From assembly GCA_017613225.1 (NCBI GenBank), contig JAGAEH010000136.1:1-14116 (forward strand): 14,116 nt of DNA, written 5' to 3'. Every line of letters begins with the position of its first letter. Position 1 is the stretch's first letter. This stretch comes from Lachnospiraceae bacterium. Its GTDB lineage: Bacteria; Bacillota; Clostridia; Lachnospirales; Lachnospiraceae. Shown piece after piece: positions 6,609 through 13,605 of the stretch. The translations under genes and the position numbers were made by a program. Under the pieces are notes generated by a model, which was not told the origin of the DNA, ran no database searches, and saw nothing but the letters and a program-made list of their open reading frames with translations.

Positions 6609-7639
6609 TGGAAAAGATATTACTTGTCAGACAAAAGCTTCGTGAGTTTTACGCGAAATACAACGTCTACATTGACGTTGTGCTGAAGTTCGGCTTTGTG
6701 CTGCTGACTCTGTTCATCATCAACGACAAATTCGGCTATCAGCCGCTTCTGACCAAGTGGAACGTGGTGCTGATCATCGCCCTGGTGGCCAGCCTGTTCA
6801 CCTGGCCGGGCATCACCTGCGTGGTGATCGGCTTCCTGCTGGTGCATCTCTATGCCCTTTCGCTGGAGGCCGCGATCCTGACGGCGGGCATCGTCTTCAT
6901 CTCCGCCGTGCTGCACTATCTGTTCCTGCCCGGCTTCTCCATCGTGATCGTCCTGATCCCGCTGGCCTTCTATTTGCGGATCCCCTACGTGATCCCCATC
7001 GTGGTGGGCCTTGTGGGACGCCCCACCTCCTTCATTCCGGTGGGCATCGGCACCTTCGGCTATTACCTTCTGCTGGGACTGGAGAAGAACGCTCCCTTCC
7101 TGTCGGAGGGCAGCACCCAGGTGCTGGACATCATCGAGCGCTTTACCACCCTGCTGGGCATCGTCTTTGACAACCGCCTGATGTGGGTGAGCGTGCTGGC
7201 GGTATGCCTGACCACCCTGGCGGTGTACGCCGTCCGCCGGCTGTCGGTGGACTACGGCCCCTACATCGCGGCGCTGGTGGGCATCGTGGTCAACGCGGCG
7301 GTGTTCGTGATCTTCGGGCTCTCCTTCGAAGTGACCTTCTCCTATTCGGACCTGTTCCTGGAGATCGGTCTTTCCCTGATCCCGGTGGTGCTTCTGACTT
7401 TCTTCATCCTGGCGGTAGACTACTCCCGCACGGAGTTTCTGCAATACGATGACGACGACTATCTGTACTATGTAAAGGCGGTCCCCAAGGTCAAGCTGAC
7501 GGCCAGGGAGCGCAGGAAACACGAGATCCAGGAAGATCTGGCCCCCACGCCGGAAGAGGACATGGAGATCAACGAGGCCATCAAGATCCTGGACGAGATG
7601 ACCGAAGAGGAAATCAAACAGGCAAATAAGGCAGAATAA
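6608..7639 (+). CDS. Polytopic membrane protein of unknown function with acidic cytosolic tail
   Basis: I do not recognise a family for this 343-residue protein. Residues about 20-270 are mostly hydrophobic and form perhaps eight to ten membrane helices. A Pro/Gly-rich membrane stretch at about 123-150 includes RPTSFIPVGIGTFG, which looks constrained and could line a pore or binding site. After the last helix the tail begins with YDDDDYLYYVKAVPKVKLT (280-298), then a basic patch, then a strongly acidic end with repeated Glu, likely cytosolic. The ATG at 6608 shares a base with the previous stop and follows GAGGGG. cdaA begins 11 bases after its stop. The tight spacing suggests coupled expression with the diadenylate cyclase; transport, sensing or scaffolding are all possible, and none is shown. 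Confidence 0.78.
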   Translation: MEKILLVRQKLREFYAKYNVYIDVVLKFGFVLLTLFIINDKFGYQPLLTKWNVVLIIALVASLFTWPGITCVVIGFLLVHLYALSLEAAILTAGIVFISAVLHYLFLPGFSIVIVLIPLAFYLRIPYVIPIVVGLVGRPTSFIPVGIGTFGYYLLLGLEKNAPFLSEGSTQVLDIIERFTTLLGIVFDNRLMWVSVLAVCLTTLAVYAVRRLSVDYGPYIAALVGIVVNAAVFVIFGLSFEVTFSYSDLFLEIGLSLIPVVLLTFFILAVDYSRTEFLQYDDDDYLYYVKAVPKVKLTARERRKHEIQEDLAPTPEEDMEINEAIKILDEMTEEEIKQANKAE

Positions 7640-7650
7640 CAGGGGTAACG

Positions 7651-8520
7651 ATGGACGCGCTGCAGCAGCTGTTTCAAAAACTACAGTCCACCAGATTCTC
7701 GATCGGCGTCACCGACGTCATCGAGATGCTGATCATTGCCTATCTGATCTACCGGATCCTGGTCTGGGTAAAGAATACCAGGACCTGGTTTTTGATCAAG
7801 GGAGTGGCGGTGCTGGGCGCCTTTTACATCATCGTCAGGGTGCTGCACTTCAACACGCTCCTCTACATCATCAACAAGGCGCTGGACATCCTTCTGATCG
7901 CCCTGATCGTGGTGTTCCAGCCGGAGCTGCGGAAAGCCCTGGAACAACTGGGCCACGGCAGCATCTTCAGCCTGTTTCGGAACTCCATTCTCTCCGACAA
8001 CTACGGTTTCGATTCCCAGACCGTCAAGGAACTGGTGGATGCCAGCTACGAACTGGCTGATGCCAGGACCGGCGCGCTAATCGTCATCGAGAAGAACGTG
8101 CCGCTGGAGGACTACATCAACACCGGCATCAAGGTGGACGCTCTCCTGACCAACCAGCTGCTGATCAATATCTTTGAACACAACACCCCTCTGCACGACG
8201 GGGCCGTGATCGTCCGCGGCAACCGGGTGGCGGCGGCGACCTGCTACCTGCCCCTGTCGTCCAATTCCAATATCAGCAAGGCTTTCGGCACCAGGCACCG
8301 CGCCGCGGTGGGCATCAGTGAAGCCACGGACAGCCTTACCATCGTGGTCTCGGAGGAGACCGGCCGCGTTTCCCTGGCGGAGGGCGGCGTCCTGCGGGAG
8401 GACATCGGCAGGGAAGAACTTTTCAAGGTCCTGTCCTCGCTGTATTCGGTGGAGGATAATTCCCGCTGGAAGAAACTGAAACTCAGAAGGAGGAACAAGG
8501 ATGAAGAAGCTGCTTCTTAA
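7651..8520 (+). CDS. cdaA: Diadenylate cyclase CdaA (membrane-bound c-di-AMP synthase)
   Basis: This enzyme condenses two ATP molecules into cyclic di-AMP, the essential messenger that controls potassium and osmolyte uptake and wall homeostasis in many Firmicutes. The 289-residue protein has the CdaA plan: an N-terminal membrane region (about 20-95) ending in the conserved VVFQPELRKALEQLG, then a DAC catalytic domain. Both catalytic motifs are present, DGA at 183-185 (in LHDGAVIVRGN) and RHR at 215-217 (in GTRHRAAVGISE), followed by SLTIVVSEETGRVS. The family is usually about 270 residues; the extra residues are a basic C-terminal end. The ATG at 7651 has AGGGG at 7641-7645. Its last 20 bases overlap cdaR, as expected for a pair whose products interact. 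An active cyclase is very likely. Confidence 0.96.
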   Translation: MDALQQLFQKLQSTRFSIGVTDVIEMLIIAYLIYRILVWVKNTRTWFLIKGVAVLGAFYIIVRVLHFNTLLYIINKALDILLIALIVVFQPELRKALEQLGHGSIFSLFRNSILSDNYGFDSQTVKELVDASYELADARTGALIVIEKNVPLEDYINTGIKVDALLTNQLLINIFEHNTPLHDGAVIVRGNRVAAATCYLPLSSNSNISKAFGTRHRAAVGISEATDSLTIVVSEETGRVSLAEGGVLREDIGREELFKVLSSLYSVEDNSRWKKLKLRRRNKDEEAAS

Positions 8521-9778
8521 CAACTGGCCGCTGAAGCTTGTTTCCCTGCTGGTGGCCATCGGCATGTGGATGATGATCATCTACATCACGGACCCCTCCA
8601 CCACCAAGTCTTTCAGCGTGCCGATCACCCTTGAGAACGAGGACATCATCACCAACCGGGGCAAGTCCGTCAACGTGGTGGGAGACCCTTATGTTTCGGT
8701 CCGTGTCACGAAGAACCGCAGCATCGTCAACGCCCTGAAGACGACGGATTTCAAGGCGACGGCGGACTTTTCCAAAATGTACGAAGACACCCAGGTGCCG
8801 GTCACGGTGACCTGTTCCAGCTCCAAGCTTTCGAAGAGCGATTATACCCAGGACAAGTTCAGCCTGGAGATCGAACTGGAGCCGCTTTCCACGGTGACGG
8901 TGCCCATCTCCTATGAACTTTCCGGAGAACCGGCGGAAGGCTTTGCCATCGGCGAAGTGGTGCTGGATCCTTCGGCGGTGACCATCACCGCGCCGGCCTC
9001 CCTGACCAGCATCATCCGCAGGGCGGTGGTGAACATTAACGTGAACGGGGCGTCGGAGGACTATACCGTCAGCTCCAAACTGCAGGTCTACGACGGCAAC
9101 GGCGTGCTGCTGGATCTGGCCGGCAGCAAGGACACCGCCATCGATTTCGAGGGAGAGATCGGCTGCAACGTGAAGGTCTTCCTGATCAAGAAGGTGCCTG
9201 TCATCGTGGAGGCCGCCCATACCGACCTTGTGGCGGACGGCTACACCTACGTGGGCTCCACCGTGGTGCCGGATACCGTGACGATCTCCGGTACCAGGGC
9301 GGTGATGGCCCAGATCGCTTCGATCACCATCGACGACGTCTCCGCGGCGGGCCTGACGGAAAGCCGCACCATCGAGGTGGACCTGACCAGGTTCCTCCCG
9401 GACAGCGTCACCATCGTGGACGACAATAAGAAGGCCCATGTGACGCTGATGGCGGAGCGGTACGTGGAGAAGAATTATACCATCAGCTCCGAGGCCATCC
9501 ATGTGATCAATGTGCCGGAGGGGCTGGAATACAAGATCACGTCCTCGGCGGTGAACGTCACGCTGCTGGGGCTGGAAGCCGATCTGGCAAGCCTGAGCGC
9601 CGACGACATCGAACTGATCCTGGATCTCCAGGGCTTCCGCGCCGGCACGGCCAGCGTCACCCTGAAAGTGGGGCTGCCTTCGGACGCCTGCCGGCAGAAG
9701 GGCAACAGCGCGGTCAACGTGCGTCTGACCGAGATACAGACGACCGCGGAACCGGAGGGCGGAAACGGTGAAGACTGA
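8501..9778 (+). CDS. cdaR: CdaA regulator CdaR (YbbR-domain protein)
   Basis: CdaR is a membrane-anchored extracellular protein that binds CdaA and modulates c-di-AMP synthesis. The 425-residue product starts with a short basic, cytosolic end and one helix (about 10-29, VSLLVAIGMWMMIIYI). Four YbbR-like beta domains follow, at about 37-125, 130-220, 225-315 and 320-408. The repeats show the typical pattern of V-x-V strands, for example LEPLSTVTVPISYEL, DPSAVTITAP and VPDTVTISGTRAV. The end is an acidic, Gly-rich tail. The ATG at 8501 lies inside cdaA, with AGAAGGAGGA just upstream, and the stop overlaps the lepB start by 11 bases. In Bacillus and Listeria the pair is followed by glmM; here it is followed by a signal peptidase. 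Confidence 0.93.
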   Translation: MKKLLLNNWPLKLVSLLVAIGMWMMIIYITDPSTTKSFSVPITLENEDIITNRGKSVNVVGDPYVSVRVTKNRSIVNALKTTDFKATADFSKMYEDTQVPVTVTCSSSKLSKSDYTQDKFSLEIELEPLSTVTVPISYELSGEPAEGFAIGEVVLDPSAVTITAPASLTSIIRRAVVNINVNGASEDYTVSSKLQVYDGNGVLLDLAGSKDTAIDFEGEIGCNVKVFLIKKVPVIVEAAHTDLVADGYTYVGSTVVPDTVTISGTRAVMAQIASITIDDVSAAGLTESRTIEVDLTRFLPDSVTIVDDNKKAHVTLMAERYVEKNYTISSEAIHVINVPEGLEYKITSSAVNVTLLGLEADLASLSADDIELILDLQGFRAGTASVTLKVGLPSDACRQKGNSAVNVRLTEIQTTAEPEGGNGED

Positions 9779-10358
9779 CGGCGGACTGAACTGGGAGCCC
9801 ATGGAGGAAGGACAGGCTCCCCGGAAGGACTTGTTGGAAGAGAGACGGGAAAAGCGGAAGAGGGTCCTGAAGGAGGTCTTCTTCTACGTCGCGGTCATCG
9901 CGGCGGCCTTCCTGATCTGGCGCTTCATCCTGCTGAACGCGAAAGTGCCCTCGGGATCCATGGAGAACACCATCATGTCGGATTCCCGGATCATGGGCCT
10001 GCGCTGCGCCTACTGGTTCTCCGAACCGGAGCGGGGGGACATCATCGTATTCTACGCGCCGGATCATCCGGACACCCTCTACGTCAAGCGGGTGATCGGA
10101 CTGCCCGGGGACAAGGTGGAGATCATCGACGGCCAGACCTACGTCAACGGGGAAGCGCTGCAGGAGGACTATCTGCCGGAGCCCATGTGGGGGGACTACG
10201 GTCCCTATTACGTGCCGGCGGGGGCCTACTTCATGATGGGGGACAACCGGAATCATTCCGCGGACGCCCGGGAGTGGACCAATACCTACGTCTATGAGGA
10301 CGCGATCATCGGAAAGGCGTATTTTTCCTACTGGCCGAAACTGAAGTGGATCGACTGA
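9768..10358 (+). CDS. lepB: Signal peptidase I
   Basis: This enzyme cleaves signal peptides from secreted proteins at the outer face of the membrane. The 196-residue product has a charged cytosolic N-terminus (about 1-36), one membrane helix (about 37-57) and the catalytic region. The family boxes are all present: PSGSMENT with the nucleophile Ser64, YVKRVIGLPGD with the general base Lys107, and MGDNRNHSADAR. The start is a GTG at 9768: GGAGGG at 9754-9759 is eight bases upstream, while the alternative ATG at 9801 has only a poorly spaced GGGAG. The start lies inside the end of cdaR, so translation is probably coupled. The gene symbol follows common use; sip would serve equally well. Nothing in the active site is missing. 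Confidence 0.95.
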   Translation: MKTDGGLNWEPMEEGQAPRKDLLEERREKRKRVLKEVFFYVAVIAAAFLIWRFILLNAKVPSGSMENTIMSDSRIMGLRCAYWFSEPERGDIIVFYAPDHPDTLYVKRVIGLPGDKVEIIDGQTYVNGEALQEDYLPEPMWGDYGPYYVPAGAYFMMGDNRNHSADAREWTNTYVYEDAIIGKAYFSYWPKLKWID

Positions 10359-10395
10359 GTTCATTGACATATCATTAAAAATAGGAGGGGACAAC

Positions 10396-11508
10396 ATGGC
10401 AACCACAGAGGAGAGCCTCAAGTTTTTGGACGATGCCAGAACAGCTGCGGAAGGCATTCTGAGCATGAAAAAGGAATCCGAAGACAAAGCAGTTCAGTTG
10501 AAGCGTCTCCAAAAGAACCTGGAGAGCGAACAGAAGGAAGTCAGCGACACCATCGCGGACACCATAAAGAAGCGCAGGGCCGAGATGATCAAACCCTTTG
10601 ACACCCAGCTCTCCGATCTGCAGGGACAGCTGAAAAAGGAGCAGTCCAAGCGCGAAAAGGCCAGAAACGTGGGCGTCAAGACCCGCATCGAGCGGGAGAC
10701 GGCCCAGCTGACCACGGAGAGCCGCGAGATCACCAACCGCATCAAGATGATCAGCAGCCGCAACGGCGTGCCCGGCTACTGCAGCAGTTCCCTGTTCCAG
10801 ATCATGTCCGCGCCGAAGGGCCTCAAGGAGATCATTATCTTCCTGGTGATGCTGGTCCTGGCCTTCGTGGTGATCCCCGTGGGCGCCTGGCTCCTCTGGG
10901 GCAATCACAGCGTGGTCTGGCTGATCATCGCCTATGTGATCTGCATCCTGGTATTCGGCGGACTCTACTACCTGTTCGTGATCCGCAACAAGCAGATGCA
11001 CAGCGACGAGATCAAGGAGATCTCCCTGCTACGGGATGAGAGGGCTTTGAAGAAAGAGTCCATCGACAGGATCACCAAGGATATCAAGAACGACCAGAGC
11101 GACGAGCAGTACAACCTGGCGGAGTTCGACATCCGCATCAACGAGCTGAACGGCCAGATCAGCCAGCTGGAACAGCAGAAGAAAGCCGCCATCGAACAGT
11201 TCGACGGCATCACCCAGCAGGAGATCACGGATGAGATCATGGGGAAGAACGTGGACCGTCTGGAACAGATGAAGACGGAGATCGACGACATGTCCGCCGG
11301 GCTGGAGGACCTGAACGCCAGACTGCGCACCGCCGGCGTGGAGAATACCACGAAGTACGAGTCGGTCCTGGGCAGCGAGTTCACCAAGCCCGCCCAGATC
11401 GAGCGGCTGGCAGCCTACATCCGGAACGGCCAGGCCTACAATCTCAACGAGGCCAAGGAGCTCTACCGCGCAGGCGCGAAGCTGCGCACCGGCGTCGGTC
11501 CCGAATGA
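10396..11508 (+). CDS. Coiled-coil membrane protein of unknown function
   Basis: I do not recognise this 370-residue protein. Residues about 1-125 are highly charged and helical, with heptad-like Leu/Ile spacing that suggests a coiled coil (for example AVQLKRLQKNLESEQKE). Two membrane helices lie at about 146-168 and 173-196, joined by a very short WGNHS loop. A second long coiled coil follows (about 200-325), then a smaller C-terminal part with SVLGSEFTKPAQIERLAAYI and NLNEAKELYRAGAKLR, which looks like a small helical module. With a helical hairpin in the membrane, both coiled coils should face the cytosol. The start has AGGAGGGG at 10383-10390. It lies 37 bases after lepB with no terminator between, and a terminator follows it. 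A scaffold or membrane-shape role is possible, but only by shape. Confidence 0.78.
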   Translation: MATTEESLKFLDDARTAAEGILSMKKESEDKAVQLKRLQKNLESEQKEVSDTIADTIKKRRAEMIKPFDTQLSDLQGQLKKEQSKREKARNVGVKTRIERETAQLTTESREITNRIKMISSRNGVPGYCSSSLFQIMSAPKGLKEIIIFLVMLVLAFVVIPVGAWLLWGNHSVVWLIIAYVICILVFGGLYYLFVIRNKQMHSDEIKEISLLRDERALKKESIDRITKDIKNDQSDEQYNLAEFDIRINELNGQISQLEQQKKAAIEQFDGITQQEITDEIMGKNVDRLEQMKTEIDDMSAGLEDLNARLRTAGVENTTKYESVLGSEFTKPAQIERLAAYIRNGQAYNLNEAKELYRAGAKLRTGVGPE

Positions 11509-11533
11509 CCGGGCTGATGCTGCCGATGACAGA

Positions 11534-11575
11534 AGCCGGAAGCCGCGGCGGATGAGACCGCGCCTTCCGGCTTTT
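11534..11575 (+). terminator. Intrinsic terminator after the coiled-coil gene
   Basis: AGCCGGAAG (11534-11542) pairs perfectly with CTTCCGGCT (11564-11572). An inner CGCGG/CCGCG stem (11544-11548 with 11558-11562) follows after a single mismatch. The T run is short (TTTT, 11572-11575) and then interrupted, but the stem is strong and correctly placed 25 bases after the stop. It should end the cdaA-containing unit ahead of the tig promoter. Confidence 0.85.
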
Positions 11576-11605
11576 CATGTTTTCAGAGGTTTCCGTAAAA
11601 AAAGA

Positions 11606-11634
11606 TAGTAATCCCGCCGCGGATATGATATAAT
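11606..11634 (+). promoter_or_regulatory. Extended -10 promoter for tig
   Basis: A perfect TATAAT (11629-11634) preceded by TGA (11626-11628) forms an extended -10 box. The -35 region at the 17-base spacing, TAGTAA (11606-11611), is weak, matching three of six bases, as is usual for extended -10 promoters. Transcription should begin near 11641, giving a leader of about 40 bases that starts with a small CCGG/CCGG hairpin (11645-11658) and contains the tig ribosome binding site. Confidence 0.85.
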
Positions 11635-11681
11635 ACCATTTCGCCCGGCTAAGACCGGAAAAACAAGGAGGAATAATAACA

Positions 11682-12974
11682 ATGAGTGTAAAGTTTGAGG
11701 AAATGGAACATAATCTTGTCAAGATCACTGTCGAGATCCCGGCAGAGGAAGTGCGCAAGGCCGAGACGCAGGTCTATCTGAGAGAGCGCCACAAGATCAG
11801 CATGCCCGGCTTCCGCAAGGGCAAGGTTCCGCAGATGCTCATTGAAAGGACATATGGCAAGGCATTCTTCCTGGAAGATGCTGTAAACGACCTGCTGCCC
11901 GAAGCCTACGAAAAGGCCGTGGACGAGGTGGAGAAGGAGCAGGGCATCAAGATCGCTTCCTATCCGGAGATCGACTATGAACAGGTCGAACAGGACAAGC
12001 CGGTGATCTTCACCGCCACCTGCGCGAAGAAGCCCGAGGTGAAGCTGGGCGAGTACAAGGGCCTGGAAGTGGATTCCGAGCCCGTGGAAGTCACCGACGA
12101 GGACGTGGAGAACGAGCTGAAGAAGGAGCAGGAGAAGAACGCTTCCTTCGCTCCCATCGAAGACCGCCCCGTCAAGGACGGCGACATGATCGTCCTGGAC
12201 TACACCGGCAGGGTCGACGGCGAGGAATTTGAGGGCGGAAAGGCTTCCGACTATCCCCTTACCATCGGTTCCCATTCCTTCATCCCCGGCTTTGAGGAGC
12301 AGCTGGTGGGCTTCGTCATCGGCGAGGAAAAGGACGTGACCGTGACCTTCCCCGAGAACTATCACGCAAAGGAGCTTGCCGGCAAGGAAGCCGTCTTTAC
12401 CTGCACCGTCAAGTCCATCAAGGAGAAGCAGATGCCGGAGCTGGACGATGAGTTCGCTTCGGATTTCACCGACTTCGATACCCTGGAAGAGTTTAAGGAA
12501 GATCTGAAGAAGAAACTGCTGGCCCAGAAGGAAGACGCCGCCCTCCGCAAGAAAGAGGACGCCCTGCTGGAGAAGGCAGTGGAGAACGCCGAGATGGACA
12601 TCCCGGACCTGATGGTCACCTCCGAAGCCCGCATGAGCACCCGGGAGTTCGCCCAGAGGCTGGAGTCCCAGGGCCTGACCATGCAGCAGTATCTGGGCTA
12701 CCTGGGCATGACCGAGGAGCAGATGGTGGAGAACCAGAAGGAAGCTTCCAGGAAGGGCATCATGTCGCGCCTGGTGCTGGAAGCCATCGTCAAGGCCGAG
12801 AACATTGAAGCCACCGAGGAAGAGGTGGACGCGGAGCTCACCAAGATGGGCGAGCAGTACAACCTGATCCTGGAGCGCATGAAGACCGTTTTAAGCGAGG
12901 ACCAGATCAACGAGGTCAGGGAGAACCTGAAGACCCAGAAGGCCCTGAAATTCCTGGTGGACAACGCCAAATAA
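11682..12974 (+). CDS. tig: Trigger factor, ribosome-associated chaperone
   Basis: Trigger factor binds the ribosome at the exit tunnel and shelters new chains; it also has peptidyl-prolyl isomerase activity. The 430-residue product has the family's normal length and three-part plan. The N-terminal ribosome-binding domain carries the signature GFRKGKVP at 43-50. An FKBP-type domain lies at about 157-245, with VKDGDMIVLDYTGRVDGEEF and FIPGFEEQLVG. The helical C-terminal chaperone arms (about 250-430) follow. The ATG at 11682 has AAGGAGGA at 11665-11672 and a strong extended -10 promoter upstream. clpP and clpX follow, the common order, linking folding of new chains with ATP-dependent proteolysis. 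No residue or segment appears to be missing. Confidence 0.97.
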   Translation: MSVKFEEMEHNLVKITVEIPAEEVRKAETQVYLRERHKISMPGFRKGKVPQMLIERTYGKAFFLEDAVNDLLPEAYEKAVDEVEKEQGIKIASYPEIDYEQVEQDKPVIFTATCAKKPEVKLGEYKGLEVDSEPVEVTDEDVENELKKEQEKNASFAPIEDRPVKDGDMIVLDYTGRVDGEEFEGGKASDYPLTIGSHSFIPGFEEQLVGFVIGEEKDVTVTFPENYHAKELAGKEAVFTCTVKSIKEKQMPELDDEFASDFTDFDTLEEFKEDLKKKLLAQKEDAALRKKEDALLEKAVENAEMDIPDLMVTSEARMSTREFAQRLESQGLTMQQYLGYLGMTEEQMVENQKEASRKGIMSRLVLEAIVKAENIEATEEEVDAELTKMGEQYNLILERMKTVLSEDQINEVRENLKTQKALKFLVDNAK

Positions 12975-13014
12975 GAAGGACCGTTCTATATCAAACACAA
13001 AATAAGGAGTACCC

Positions 13015-13596
13015 ATGAGTTTAGTTCCCTATGTACTGGAATCCACAAGCCGCGGTGAGAGGACCTACGACATCTATTCCCGCCTGCTCAAGGAGCGCAT
13101 CATCTTCCTGGGCGAGGAGATCAACGAGGTCACGGCCAGTCTGACAGTGGCGCAGCTGCTGTTTCTGGAATCGGAAGACCCCGGCAAGGACATCCAGCTT
13201 TATATCAACAGCCCCGGCGGCTCCGTCACGGCCGGTCTGGCGATCTACGACACGATGCAGTACATCAAGTGCGACGTGTCCACGATCTGCATCGGCATGG
13301 CGGCCAGCATGGGCGCCTTCCTGCTGGCAGGCGGCGCGAAGGGCAAGCGCTTCGCCCTCCCCAACGCGGAGATCATGATCCATCAGCCTTCCGGCGGCGC
13401 CCAGGGACAGGCCACGGACATCAACATCGCGGCGGAGCACATTTTAAAGATCCGCAAACGCCTGAACGAGATCCTGGCAGAGAATACCGGCAAGCCTCTG
13501 GAGACCGTTGAGCGCGACACGGACCGCGACAACTTCATGAGCGCGGACGAAGCGGTGGAATACGGCCTGATCGACACCGTCATCAGGAACCGCTGA
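13015..13596 (+). CDS. clpP: ATP-dependent Clp protease proteolytic subunit
   Basis: ClpP forms the 14-subunit barrel that degrades proteins unfolded by ClpX or other Clp ATPases. The 193-residue product has the full catalytic triad: Ser98 in GMAASMGAF, His123 in MIHQPSGG and Asp172 in DRDNFMSADEAVEYGLID. The N-terminal LVPYVLESTSRGERTYDIYS is typical, including the axial loop and the segment near the propeptide site. INSPGGSVTAGLAIYDTMQ is the conserved oxyanion region. The ATG at 13015 has AAGGAG at 13004-13009. It lies 40 bases after tig with no terminator and nine bases before clpX, so the three genes are probably one transcript. It is a normal housekeeping copy. Confidence 0.98.
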   Translation: MSLVPYVLESTSRGERTYDIYSRLLKERIIFLGEEINEVTASLTVAQLLFLESEDPGKDIQLYINSPGGSVTAGLAIYDTMQYIKCDVSTICIGMAASMGAFLLAGGAKGKRFALPNAEIMIHQPSGGAQGQATDINIAAEHILKIRKRLNEILAENTGKPLETVERDTDRDNFMSADEAVEYGLIDTVIRNR

Positions 13597-13605
13597 GGGT
13601 GATCT

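Noticed and set aside
6620..7522. 300-codon minus-strand open frame opposite the 343-residue membrane protein gene
   Set aside because: The composition (His, Gln, Asp) is that of a reverse complement of hydrophobic membrane codons. The plus-strand frame is the one with helices, a start site and a fitting operon context.
8483..9802. 439-codon open frame on the minus strand opposite cdaR
   Set aside because: It is low-complexity His/Gly/Asp/Arg-rich sequence with no motif. It mirrors the coding bias of cdaR on the plus strand.
9801..9803. ATG as an alternative lepB start
   Set aside because: Its GGGAG is only three bases away, whereas the GTG at 9768 has GGAGGG at eight bases and the overlap with cdaR fits translational coupling.
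10364..10369. Perfect TTGACA in the gap between lepB and the coiled-coil gene
   Set aside because: At 16-18 bases downstream the sequence is the ribosome binding site (AGGAGGGG, then ACAAC), not a -10 box, so no promoter can be supported.
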